Assembly (NCBI GenBank): GCA_025453855.1
Contig: JALOPO010000050.1
Location: 1 to 12,016 of the forward strand
From: Gemmatimonadaceae bacterium
GTDB taxonomy: Bacteria; Gemmatimonadota; Gemmatimonadetes; Gemmatimonadales; Gemmatimonadaceae
Reading direction: 5' to 3'
Length of the DNA stretch: 12,016 nucleotides
The first letter of the stretch is position 1, and each line of letters starts with the position of its first letter. The position numbers and the translations under genes were made by a program. Positions 1-6,361 of this stretch are shown piece after piece. The notes beneath the pieces were generated by a model, which did not search any database, was not told the DNA's origin, and worked only from the letters and a program-made list of their open reading frames with translations.

Positions 1-572
1 CGCTGGAACGCGGCGCCGTCTTCGTCGAGGACGGCGCGTGGCCCGAGGTGGCCGAAGGCGCCGGGACGATCGCGCACGAGCTCACCGAGGCACTCCCGCA
101 CGCCGAGCTCCCCGAGGTGATGCTCGTCCCGCTCGGCAACGGTGCGCTCCTCACCGGGATCGGCGCGTGGTTGCGTCATGCGTCGCCGGCCACGCGCATA
201 ATCGGGGTCGCGGCCGCGGGCGCGCCGTCGATGCAGCGGTCGTTCGCCGCGCGGCGCACCGTGAGTACCCCATCGGTGGCGACGATCGCCGATGGCATCG
301 CGGTGCGCGAGCCGGTGCCCTACGCGGTCGACGCGATGCCGGCGCTCGTCGACGACGTGGTGCTGGTGAGCGAGGGTGCGATCGTGGCCGCGATGCGGCT
401 TCTCCACGAGCAGCTCGGGCTCGTCATCGAACCGGCGGGCGCGGTCGGGATCGCGGCGCTGCTCGGCGACGATGGCGCGTCGATGCACCCGTGGCGCGGC
501 GCCCGCATCGCGACGCCGCTCTGCGGCGGCAACGTGACCGCCGAGCAGGTGCAGCGCTGGCTGCTCCCGTGA
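1..572 (+). CDS. PLP-dependent threonine/serine dehydratase-like enzyme, C-terminal part
   Basis: The reading frame is open from the window edge (first full codon at 3) to TGA at 570-572, so 189 residues of the C-terminal part are visible and the start lies outside. The segment PLGNGALLTGIGAWLR holds a GNGAL loop in the place where fold-type II PLP enzymes have the glycine-rich phosphate-binding loop. Near the end, CGGNVTAEQVQRWL matches the SGGNVD-like C-terminal motif of threonine ammonia-lyases and serine racemases. EPAGAVGIAALL is also typical of this family. By family, such enzymes deaminate threonine or serine in the cytoplasm. The catalytic lysine lies outside the window, so substrate choice (biosynthetic or catabolic dehydratase, racemase) cannot be settled. 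No regulatory ACT domain follows the catalytic core. The gene ends 121 bases before the cysteine desulfurase, which appears to have its own promoter. Confidence 0.85.
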   Translation, partial: LERGAVFVEDGAWPEVAEGAGTIAHELTEALPHAELPEVMLVPLGNGALLTGIGAWLRHASPATRIIGVAAAGAPSMQRSFAARRTVSTPSVATIADGIAVREPVPYAVDAMPALVDDVVLVSEGAIVAAMRLLHEQLGLVIEPAGAVGIAALLGDDGASMHPWRGARIATPLCGGNVTAEQVQRWLLP

Positions 573-625
573 CGCGCATGGCGTGAGGCCGTGCCCGCCC
601 GGCCGGCGCCGGAGCGCAGCGCCAC

Positions 626-648
626 GGCGACGTCCCGTCGGCGTCGCC
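626..648 (+). terminator. possible weak hairpin terminator after the dehydratase gene
   Basis: A perfect 7-bp inverted repeat (GGCGACG at 626-632, CGTCGCC at 642-648) with a 9-base loop lies 54 bases after the dehydratase stop and before the promoter-like box of the next gene. No T-run follows, only a C-rich stretch. In DNA this GC-rich such a stem can occur by chance. Confidence 0.2.
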
Positions 649-677
649 CCCGCCCCGCCGGCCGCTTTCCCGGTACC

Positions 678-685
678 GCTAGATT
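678..685 (+). promoter_or_regulatory. GCTAGATT -10-like box of the cysteine desulfurase gene
   Basis: GCTAGATT contains TAGATT (680-685), a TANNNT-type -10 hexamer, ending 8 bases before the ATG at 694. The same box stands 6 bases before the cinA ATG on the other strand and upstream of grpE. No TTGACA-like -35 is visible about 17 bases upstream. The distance implies a transcript starting at or within a few bases of the ATG, that is, leaderless or nearly so; no Shine-Dalgarno sequence precedes this start. This is inferred from spacing and recurrence only. Confidence 0.5.
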
Positions 686-693
686 CCCCGCCC

Positions 694-1863
694 ATGCGCC
701 CCGCCCCCATCTATCTCGACCACGCCGCCACGACCCCGGTCCGGGAGGAGGTGCTGGCGGCGATGACGCCGTACTTCAGCGTGCGTTTCGGCAACCCGTC
801 GAGCAGCCATCGCGTCGGGCGCGAGGCGCGCGCCGCCTTCGACGAGGCACGCGAGCGCATCGCCGCCTGCCTCGGCGCGCACGCCGACGAGATCGTCTTC
901 ACCTCGGGCGGCACGGAGAGCGACAACCTCGCGATCCTCGGCACGTGGCGCGTGCTGCGCACGCGTGGTCGCGACGTGGTGGTCACCGCGCCGACGGAGC
1001 ACAAGGCGGTGCTCGAGGTCGCGCACCACGTGGCGGACGAGGGGGGCACCGAGCGGCTGCTCGACGTGGACGACGAGGGGCGCGTGCGTCCCGAGGCGCT
1101 CGATGCCGCACTCGATGCGCGCGTCGCCGTCTGCGCGGTGATGTGGATCAACAACGAGACCGGGGTGGTGCAGGACGTTCCCGCGATCACCGAGCGCGTG
1201 AAGGCCGCTGGTGCGCTCATGCACACCGACGCGGTGCAGGCGTTCGGCAAGCTCCCCATCGACCTGCGCACGCTCCCCGTCGACCTGCTCGCGATGAGCG
1301 GGCACAAGCTCGGCGGCCCCAAGGGGATCGGCGCGCTCTTCGTGCGTCGCGGCACGCCGCTCGCGCCGCTGCTGCATGGCGGCGCGCAGGATCGCGGGCG
1401 TCGCCCCGGGACCGAGAACGTCGCCGCGGCGATCGGTCTCGCGGTGGCGGCCGAGCGTGCCCTCGCCGAGCGCGCGCACGAGTGGGCACGACTCGAGGCG
1501 CTGCGCGACGCGCTGCAGCGCACGGTCCTCGCGCGCGTCCCCGACGCGGTGGTGCACTCGGCCGGCGCACCGCGCGCGCCGCACATCCTCAACCTGAGCG
1601 TCCCCGGCACCGACAGCGAGTCGCTGCTCATGGCGCTCGACCTCGCCGGCATCTGCGCGAGTGGCGGTTCGGCGTGCCAGAGCGGGAGCGTGGGCACGAG
1701 CCACGTGCTGGCGGCGATGGGCGTGTCGCGCGAGCTCGCCGCGGGCGCGGTGCGCCTCTCGCTCGGTGCGCTCACCACCGATGACGACGTGACGCGCGTG
1801 GGCGAAGTCTTCCCCGCGCTCGTGGAGAAGGCGCGCCGCCTCGCCGGTGCGGTGAGCGCCTGA
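694..1863 (+). CDS. iscS: cysteine desulfurase (IscS/NifS family)
   Basis: This 389-residue PLP enzyme takes sulfur from cysteine as a persulfide and releases alanine, feeding Fe-S cluster assembly and tRNA thiolation. Visible marks are YLDHAATTP at the N-terminus (7-15), SGGTESDN in the cofactor region, His103 in TEHKAVL, Lys205 in SGHKLGGPKGIG (the residue forming the aldimine with PLP) and Cys328 in GGSACQSG (the persulfide-forming cysteine). The last two positions nearly coincide with E. coli IscS numbering, and the length is normal. The ATG at 694 is chosen because it starts just before the conserved YLDHAATTP; upstream in-frame starts from 583 would add an Arg/Pro-rich tail and would lie upstream of the TAGATT box. 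mnmA begins within 10 bases of the stop, so sulfur relay to MnmA is the obvious local role. No iscU or other cluster scaffold gene is nearby, so iscS rather than nifS or sufS is a best guess. Confidence 0.93.
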   Translation: MRPAPIYLDHAATTPVREEVLAAMTPYFSVRFGNPSSSHRVGREARAAFDEARERIAACLGAHADEIVFTSGGTESDNLAILGTWRVLRTRGRDVVVTAPTEHKAVLEVAHHVADEGGTERLLDVDDEGRVRPEALDAALDARVAVCAVMWINNETGVVQDVPAITERVKAAGALMHTDAVQAFGKLPIDLRTLPVDLLAMSGHKLGGPKGIGALFVRRGTPLAPLLHGGAQDRGRRPGTENVAAAIGLAVAAERALAERAHEWARLEALRDALQRTVLARVPDAVVHSAGAPRAPHILNLSVPGTDSESLLMALDLAGICASGGSACQSGSVGTSHVLAAMGVSRELAAGAVRLSLGALTTDDDVTRVGEVFPALVEKARRLAGAVSA

Positions 1864-1873
1864 GGCGGTGACG

Positions 1874-2857
1874 ATGTCGCGCGGACGCGTGCTGGTGGCG
1901 ATGAGCGGCGGCGTGGACAGCTCCGTCGCGGCCGCGCTGCTGCACGCCGACGGCTACGAGGTGATCGGCGCGACGATGAAGCTCACCTGCCACGGCGACG
2001 AGCTCCCCGATCGCCCCTGCTGCTCGCTCGACAGCGTCAACGACGCGCGCCGCGTCTGCGAGCGCCTCGGCGCCCCGCACTACGTGCTCAACCTCGAGAG
2101 CGCCTTCTCGCGCGACGTGGTGCGCGACTTCGCCGAGGAGTACGCGCGCGGCCGCACCCCGATCCCGTGCGTGCGCTGCAACACCTTCACCAAGTTCCGC
2201 GACCTCGCGCGCAAGGCGGCGGCGCTCGACTGCGACTTCGTGGCCACCGGGCACTACGCGCAGCTGCACGACGGCGCGCTGCACCGCGGCCTCGATCCGG
2301 CCAAGGACCAGAGCTACTTCCTCTGGGGGCTCGAGCGCGCGATCCTCTCGCGCCTGCTCCTCCCGGTGGGCGGGCGGACCAAGGCCGAGACGCGCGCGAC
2401 CGCGCGAGCGCTCGACCTGGTGGTCGTGGCCGACAAGCCCGAGAGCCAGGACATCTGCTTCGTCCCCGACGGCGATCACGTGGCGGTGGTGCGGCGCGAG
2501 CTCGGCGCCGATGCACCGGCGCTGCAGCGTGGCCCGTTCGTCGATCGTGATGGACGCGTGCTCGGCGAGCACGATGGCTTCGCGCGCTTCACGATCGGGC
2601 AGCGGCGCGGCGTCCCCGGTGGCTTTCCCGAGCCGATGTTCGTGATCGCGATCCATCCCGACACGCGCGCCGTGGTGCTCGGCCCACGCGACGCGCTGCT
2701 CGGCCGCGGCATCGTGGCCCTGGGGATGAACTGGCTGCTCGAGGTGGCGCTCGAGCAGCCGCTGCCGGCGATCGCACCGGGGCAGTCGCTGGTCTGCTAC
2801 GACGGGACGCGGGTGCTGGGCGGCGGCGTGATCGAGGCAGGACTCGCGGCCGCCTGA
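1874..2857 (+). CDS. mnmA: tRNA-specific 2-thiouridylase MnmA with shortened C-terminal barrel
   Basis: This is the ATP-dependent enzyme that thiolates U34 of Lys, Glu and Gln tRNAs, with sulfur from a cysteine desulfurase. The PP-loop SGGVDSS is at 11-17. The two catalytic cysteines are Cys102 in PCVRCN and Cys195 in SQDICF. TGHYAQ, DQSYFLW and FTIGQRRG are also present. The start at 1874 is preferred to GTG 1868 because GAGG (1862-1865, overlapping the iscS stop) lies 8 bases before the ATG but only 2 before the GTG. The protein has 327 residues against roughly 360-370 usual. The shortage is in the C-terminal beta-barrel: after GMNWLL (284-289) the sequence goes straight to EVALEQPLPAIAPGQ, so about 35 residues that normally carry the RYR-type strands are missing, while the final GGGVIE motif is kept. 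All catalytic parts are intact, so it is probably active. It forms an operon with iscS. Confidence 0.94.
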   Translation: MSRGRVLVAMSGGVDSSVAAALLHADGYEVIGATMKLTCHGDELPDRPCCSLDSVNDARRVCERLGAPHYVLNLESAFSRDVVRDFAEEYARGRTPIPCVRCNTFTKFRDLARKAAALDCDFVATGHYAQLHDGALHRGLDPAKDQSYFLWGLERAILSRLLLPVGGRTKAETRATARALDLVVVADKPESQDICFVPDGDHVAVVRRELGADAPALQRGPFVDRDGRVLGEHDGFARFTIGQRRGVPGGFPEPMFVIAIHPDTRAVVLGPRDALLGRGIVALGMNWLLEVALEQPLPAIAPGQSLVCYDGTRVLGGGVIEAGLAAA

Positions 2858-2985
2858 GCGGCGACGGAGCAGACGCGCACGCACCACCACATGTGCCGGG
2901 ATGGCGTGGTCCGGTGCGCGCCATCGGACGACGGCGTCTCGGCCCGGTCACGCGTCGCCATCGCCGACTGACAAGCGCCCCTCAC

Positions 2986-3045
2986 GGTGCCACCCTCCGC
3001 GTGCCCGCGTGGTCGGGCCCGATGGTCCGGCACGGGAGTGGCACT
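2986..3045 (+). repeat. imperfect inverted repeat between mnmA and the acetyltransferase gene
   Basis: The arms 2987-3005 and 3029-3044 are complementary over about 16 pairs: GTGCCAC pairs with GTGGCAC and GTGCC with GGCAC, with a two-base and a one-base bulge on the 5' side. The loop 3006-3028 contains the palindrome CGGGCCCG. It lies 129 bases after the mnmA stop and 51 bases before the chosen acetyltransferase start. It could be an mnmA terminator, a structured leader or a DNA-binding site. No T-run follows. The rest of 2858-3095 shows no gene. Confidence 0.4.
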
Positions 3046-3095
3046 GCCGCCCGCGCGGTGACCTGATGCCGAGGAGGGCGTCTGTGGGACGGACC

Positions 3096-3677
3096 ATGAC
3101 GAACGTGCACGGAACACTCGAGAGCGCGCGGCTGCGGCTCCGGCCTGCCACCGCGGATGACGCGGCGGCGCTGGCCGCGGTGCTCGACGGCGCCGACGTC
3201 CGTCCCTTCCCCTGGGACGACTGCGCCCTCGACGCCGATCGTGTCCGGGCGCTCCTCGCCGATGTCGCGGCCGCCGGCGCACCGCACGGGGTCTGGTTCA
3301 TCGACTGCGGACGCAGCGGTGCCACCTGCGGCTGCGTGGGGCTCCTCCCGCCCGGCACCGCCGCCGAGGCCGACGAGCGGCTGATGCACACCAGCGAGCC
3401 GGTGGTCGCGCTCCAGGCCGAGCATCGCGGCGTCGGCCACGCCACGGAGGCGCTCACGCTCGTGCTGGCGCGTGCCTTCCACGGGCATGGCTGGGTGCGG
3501 CTCGCGGCGGCCGTGGCGGTGGACGATGCCGCCGCGCGCCGCCTCGCCGAACGCCTCGGCTTCCGCGCCCTGGGCGAGACCGATGGGCCGCGCGGCCGCC
3601 TGCGCACCTACATCCTCGATCGGCAGGGCTTCCTGGCCGCCGACGTCGAGGAGCGACCGGAGCGCGGCGCCGCCTGA
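3096..3677 (+). CDS. GNAT-family (RimJ/RimL-like) N-acetyltransferase
   Basis: The 193-residue protein has the layout of RimJ/RimL-type acetyltransferases, which move acetyl from acetyl-CoA to an amino group. The opening LESARLRLRPATADDAAAL is the usual first strand and helix. The acetyl-CoA pyrophosphate-binding motif A is HRGVGHATEAL (110-120). The C-terminal DDAAARRLAERLGFRALGE (143-161) is motif B, with Asp where Asn is common. WFID and GCVGLL supply the central strands. The ATG at 3096 is chosen because it sits directly before the domain and follows GGGACGG; the frame is open further upstream (ATG at 3066 and beyond), but that sequence is Arg/Pro-rich and without similarity. The substrate cannot be read from sequence. 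The gene appears monocistronic, with a hairpin right after it. FLAADVEERPERGAA is an unremarkable polar tail. Confidence 0.8.
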   Translation: MTNVHGTLESARLRLRPATADDAAALAAVLDGADVRPFPWDDCALDADRVRALLADVAAAGAPHGVWFIDCGRSGATCGCVGLLPPGTAAEADERLMHTSEPVVALQAEHRGVGHATEALTLVLARAFHGHGWVRLAAAVAVDDAAARRLAERLGFRALGETDGPRGRLRTYILDRQGFLAADVEERPERGAA

Positions 3678-3691
3678 GTAAGCGTACGGGC

Positions 3692-3712
3692 GCGGGCGGT
3701 CACGCCGCCCGC
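3692..3712 (+). terminator. hairpin terminator of the acetyltransferase gene
   Basis: GCGGGCGG (3692-3699) and CCGCCCGC (3705-3712) form a perfect 8-bp stem with a 5-base loop, 14 bases after the acetyltransferase stop. No T-run follows, as is common for hairpins in very GC-rich genomes. Position and stem strength support termination. Confidence 0.5.
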
Positions 3713-3735
3713 TGGCGGGGGCGTGGTCCGCGCCG

Positions 3736-3772
3736 TAGCGTCGGGAGACGATCACTTCGCCACTCCCGGAGG
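3736..3772 (+). promoter_or_regulatory. possible promoter and clear ribosome binding site of the CBS-domain gene
   Basis: TAGCGT (3736-3741) fits a TANNNT -10 box and would give a leader of roughly 35 bases. GGAGG (3768-3772) lies 8 bases before the ATG at 3781 and is one of the clearest Shine-Dalgarno sequences in the window. The RBS is convincing; the promoter is a guess because no -35 is seen. Confidence 0.4.
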
Positions 3773-3780
3773 CCACGCCG

Positions 3781-4215
3781 ATGCCCACCGTCCGCGATCT
3801 CCTGCTCCGCAAGGGCACCAACGTCGTCTCGGTCACGCCCGAGAGCACCGTGCTCGATGCGGCGTCGCTGATGAACGAAGCCGGCATCGGCGGCGTGATC
3901 GTGCTCGCGGGGGGGCAGCTCGCCGGGATCTTCAGCGAACGGGACGTCATGCGCCGCGTGGTCGCCGCGCGCCGCGATCCCGCGGCCACGCCGGTGGGCG
4001 ACGTGATGACGACCAACGTCGTCACGACCACCATGGACACCAAGGTGGCCGAGTGCCGCGCGATGATGACCGCGCGACGCATCCGTCACCTCCCCGTGCT
4101 CGACGAGGGTGGGCTGGTGGGGATGATCACCACCGGCGACATCCTCGCCTACGAGGTGGCGATGCAGGAGGCGCAGATCTCGGAGCTGCAGAAATACGTC
4201 TTCGACATGCGCTGA
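3781..4215 (+). CDS. small two-CBS-domain protein
   Basis: The 144-residue protein is made almost entirely of a CBS pair (Bateman module), roughly residues 10-62 and 74-128. Marks of the fold are VTPESTVLDAASLMNEAGIGGVIV with GIFSERDVMRR in the first repeat, and VMTTNVVTTTMDTKVAECRAMM with HLPVLDEGGLVGMITTGDIL in the second. Such modules bind adenine nucleotides (AMP, ATP, NAD or S-adenosylmethionine) and act as energy sensors. With no fused effector domain, this one probably works by binding a partner or by dimerising. The C-terminal helix QEAQISELQKYVFDMR is common in stand-alone CBS proteins. The start is fixed by GGAGG 8 bases upstream. The gene is flanked by hairpins on both sides, so it is probably transcribed alone; its partner cannot be inferred from neighbours. 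Confidence 0.88.
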   Translation: MPTVRDLLLRKGTNVVSVTPESTVLDAASLMNEAGIGGVIVLAGGQLAGIFSERDVMRRVVAARRDPAATPVGDVMTTNVVTTTMDTKVAECRAMMTARRIRHLPVLDEGGLVGMITTGDILAYEVAMQEAQISELQKYVFDMR

Positions 4216-4236
4216 CCGGGATCGTCGCCGGCACGA

Positions 4237-4275
4237 CGACGGCGCGCCTCGCGGATGTCGCGGGGCGCGCCGTTG
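4237..4275. terminator. bidirectional terminator hairpin between convergent CBS and dnaJ genes
   Basis: ACGGCGCGCC (4239-4248) and GGCGCGCCGT (4264-4273) are perfectly complementary over 10 bp. A further C-G and a G-T pair extend the base, and a CGCG/CGCG pair lies inside the loop. It is the strongest short hairpin here and sits 21 bases after the CBS-gene stop and about 60 bases after the dnaJ stop on the other strand. Between convergent genes this is the expected place for a shared terminator. Confidence 0.6.
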
Positions 4276-4335
4276 CACGTGTCTCCGCGCTGCCGCGCAT
4301 GCGTCGCGGTCCGCACGCCATGACACGGGCACCGC

Positions 4336-5535
4336 TCAGTACTTGAGCCCAGCCGCCTCCGCGAAATCGCGCATCCGGCGCAGCTGCTCGTCGGAGAGCT
4401 GCTCGGGGACCGTGATCTGCACGTCGACGAGGAGGTCGCCCTTGCGTCCGTCCTTCGTGATCCCCTGCCCGCGCACGCGGAAGCGCTTCCCGCTCGGCGT
4501 GCCCGGCGGGATGCGCAGCGCGACCTTCGTCCCGTCGATCGTCTTCACCTGGATCTTCGAGCCGAGCGTCGCCTGCGCGATGTTGATCGGGACGCTCGCG
4601 ATGAGGTCGAGCCCCTCGCGCTGGTAGAAGCGGTCGGGCGTCACCTGGAAGGTGATGATCAGGTCACCCGTGGGGCCGCCGTTGCTGCCGCGCGTCCCCT
4701 GCTCCTTGAGACGCACGCGGGTCCCGCTCTCGGCACCGCTCGGCACGGTGATGTTCACGCGTCGCCGCGCGCGTACCTGCCCCGCACCGTCGCACGACGC
4801 GCACTTCTCGCTCGGCACGGTGCCGCGCCCCATGCAGGCCGGGCACGGGCGGTTCACCGCGAAGCCGCCCTGCCCGAACGAGATCGTCCCGCGCCCGTTG
4901 CACTCGCCGCAGCTACGGATCTGCGCGCCCGGTGCGGCACCGTTGCCGCCGCACGTGGGGCACTCCTCGACCATGTCCAGCTCCACGGGCACCTTGCCGC
5001 CGGTGGCCGCGGTGCGGAACGGTACCTCCACCGTCATCTCGACGTCGGCGCCGCGTTCCGGCCCGCGGGGGCGACCACGCGCCCCGAAGACGGAGCCGAA
5101 CAGGTCGCCCAGTCCACCGATGCCGCCGATGTCGAAGTCGAAGCCGCCGCTGGCGCCACTCCCCGGCGCGCCGCCCTGCGCGCCCGGTGCCCCCGCGCCA
5201 CGCGCCGCGCGCTCGGCCTGGGCGCGCGCCTGCGCCGCCTTCCACGCCGCCGTGAAGTCGAAATCGCCCTGCGTCGCGGCACCCGCCGAACGCCCGCCAC
5301 CGAAGCCGAACGCGCCGAGCTTGCGCATGTCGTCGTACTGCTTGCGCTTCCCCTCGTCACCGAGCACGCCGTAGGCCTCCGAGATCTCCTTGAAGCGCTC
5401 GGCGGCCTTGGGATCGTTGGCGTTCGCGTCCGGGTGGTACTTCTTCGCGAGGCGTCGGTACTGCTTCTTGATCTCGTCGGCCGTGGCGGTCGACGAGACG
5501 CCGAGCGCCGCGTAGTAGTCGGTGGTGGGGGGCAT
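4336..5535 (-). CDS. dnaJ: chaperone protein DnaJ (type I, Hsp40)
   Basis: This DnaK co-chaperone stimulates ATP hydrolysis and delivers unfolded clients. The order is classical type I: J domain (about 6-70, HPD at 34-36), Gly/Phe-rich region (about 72-155), zinc-binding region with four CxxCxGxG motifs (CPTCGGNG 192, CGECNGRG 209, CPACMGRG 231, CASCDGAG 245), then the client-binding C-terminal domains ending at residue 399. All zinc ligands are present. The protein is about 20 residues longer than E. coli DnaJ because the Gly/Phe region contains an Ala/Arg/Gln helix-like insert (about 95-113) between two DFDF patches. The ATG at 5535 directly precedes TDYYAALGV; GAGG lies only one base before it, so initiation may depend on coupling to grpE, which ends 98 bases upstream. 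A shared terminator follows. Confidence 0.96.
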   Translation of the reverse strand: MPPTTDYYAALGVSSTATADEIKKQYRRLAKKYHPDANANDPKAAERFKEISEAYGVLGDEGKRKQYDDMRKLGAFGFGGGRSAGAATQGDFDFTAAWKAAQARAQAERAARGAGAPGAQGGAPGSGASGGFDFDIGGIGGLGDLFGSVFGARGRPRGPERGADVEMTVEVPFRTAATGGKVPVELDMVEECPTCGGNGAAPGAQIRSCGECNGRGTISFGQGGFAVNRPCPACMGRGTVPSEKCASCDGAGQVRARRRVNITVPSGAESGTRVRLKEQGTRGSNGGPTGDLIITFQVTPDRFYQREGLDLIASVPINIAQATLGSKIQVKTIDGTKVALRIPPGTPSGKRFRVRGQGITKDGRKGDLLVDVQITVPEQLSDEQLRRMRDFAEAAGLKY

Positions 5536-5633
5536 GCCTCAGTGCGATGCGGGAGGCGAGGCGACGCAGCCGATCGAGGCGCGTCGCGATCGCGGACGGG
5601 GATGTCGTGCGGTGCGCGCGCGTCGCGCCGCGC

Positions 5634-6176
5634 TCACCCCTGCCACTGCAGGACGACGACGCGCGCCGGGCGCAGCAGCTGGCCGTTGTACGAGTAGCCC
5701 ACCTGGTAGGTGACGCCGACCGTCTCGTCCTGCTCGGCCGACGGTGCGGGCTGCGTGCTCACCGCCTCGTGCAGCGCCGGATCGAACGGCTGCCCCGTGG
5801 GCTCGATGACCTGCAGGCCGCCGGCGCTCAGCTCCTTGAACACCTTGCGCGCGACCAGCGCCGCCCCCTCGACCATCATCGGCACGGTGGTGCTGGTGAC
5901 GTCGACCGCGGCGAAGCGATTGAGGTCGTCGAGCGGATCGAGGAGGAGCTTCGCCAGCTCGGCCTGCGCGCGCGCACGCTCCTCGCCGCGCTCCTTGATC
6001 GTGCGGCGGCGGTAGTTGTCGTACTCGGCGGCGAGGCGGAGGTACTTGTCGTTGGCCTGCGCGAGCTGCTCGCGGAGCGACGCCAGTTCGTCGCCGGCCA
6101 CGGGCGTCGTGGCCTCGGCGGCGGCCGTCGCGTCCTCGGTGGTGTCGGTCTGCGGCGTGGACGTGTCGTGCTGCAT
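5634..6176 (-). CDS. grpE: nucleotide exchange factor GrpE
   Basis: GrpE releases ADP from DnaK and so resets the chaperone cycle; dnaJ directly downstream supports the call. The 180-residue protein has a disordered Thr/Ala/Glu-rich N-terminus (1-28), a long coiled-coil (about 29-75, including LREQLAQANDKYLRLAAEYDNYRRR), the family segment LLLDPLDDLNRF (77-88) and the C-terminal beta domain with GYSYNGQLLRPARVVV (160-175). The ATG at 6176 is chosen because CAGGAG lies 8 bases before it; the frame continues upstream to about 6296, but that extension has no GrpE-like sequence. hrcA, often found upstream of grpE, is absent here and cinA takes its place. No CIRCE element was seen. Confidence 0.94.
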   Translation of the reverse strand: MQHDTSTPQTDTTEDATAAAEATTPVAGDELASLREQLAQANDKYLRLAAEYDNYRRRTIKERGEERARAQAELAKLLLDPLDDLNRFAAVDVTSTTVPMMVEGAALVARKVFKELSAGGLQVIEPTGQPFDPALHEAVSTQPAPSAEQDETVGVTYQVGYSYNGQLLRPARVVVLQWQG

Positions 6177-6184
6177 GGGGCGAA

Positions 6185-6190
6185 CTCCTG
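6185..6190 (-). promoter_or_regulatory. ribosome binding site of grpE
   Basis: On the minus strand CAGGAG occupies 6190-6185, with 8 bases between it and the ATG at 6176. It decides the grpE start against longer upstream options. Confidence 0.65.
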
Positions 6191-6277
6191 GCTGGCACGG
6201 GGGCGCGCGACGCGCCACCCGGAGGGGAACTGGACTGGGGTGTCGACCGGAGCGGCGCAATGCGGGTGCCGCGCCGG

Positions 6278-6301
6278 GCTGCCGACCTGGCAGCAATCTA
6301 G
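6278..6301 (-). promoter_or_regulatory. grpE-dnaJ promoter box with an adjoining inverted repeat
   Basis: On the minus strand CTAGATT (6301-6295) matches the box found before iscS and cinA. It lies about 120 bases before the grpE ATG, so this transcript would have a leader of about 110 bases and use the ribosome binding site near the gene. Immediately downstream of the box is a perfect inverted repeat, GCTGCC-N5-GGCAGC (6294-6289 and 6283-6278), covering the expected transcription start. That position suits a repressor site. No -35 consensus is visible. Confidence 0.4.
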
Positions 6302-6304
6302 GGC

Positions 6305-6333
6305 GGCCGGACCGCCGGGGCCGGCAGTCGGCC
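6305..6333 (-). terminator. GC-rich hairpin after cinA, possible terminator
   Basis: The arms 6305-6318 and 6321-6333 pair over about 13 bp with one bulged base and a two-base turn. One C-A clash on the + strand becomes a G-U pair on the minus strand, so it folds better in the cinA direction. It begins 28 bases past the cinA stop and ends just before the grpE promoter box. There is no T-run. Confidence 0.4.
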
Positions 6334-6361
6334 TGCGTACGTGGCGACGCGAGGCGACGAT

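Noticed and set aside
583..693. Upstream extension of the cysteine desulfurase start
   Set aside because: The added 37 residues are Pro/Arg-rich and unlike the family, and the likely promoter box lies downstream of those starts.
1772..2890. Long open frame on the minus strand opposite mnmA
   Set aside because: It is an Arg/His/Ala-rich shadow of a well-recognised gene; GC-rich codon bias keeps antisense frames free of stops.
5585..5594. Palindrome CGCGATCGCG between grpE and dnaJ
   Set aside because: A single 10-base palindrome of common GC-rich words is expected by chance here, and no neighbouring feature supports a role.
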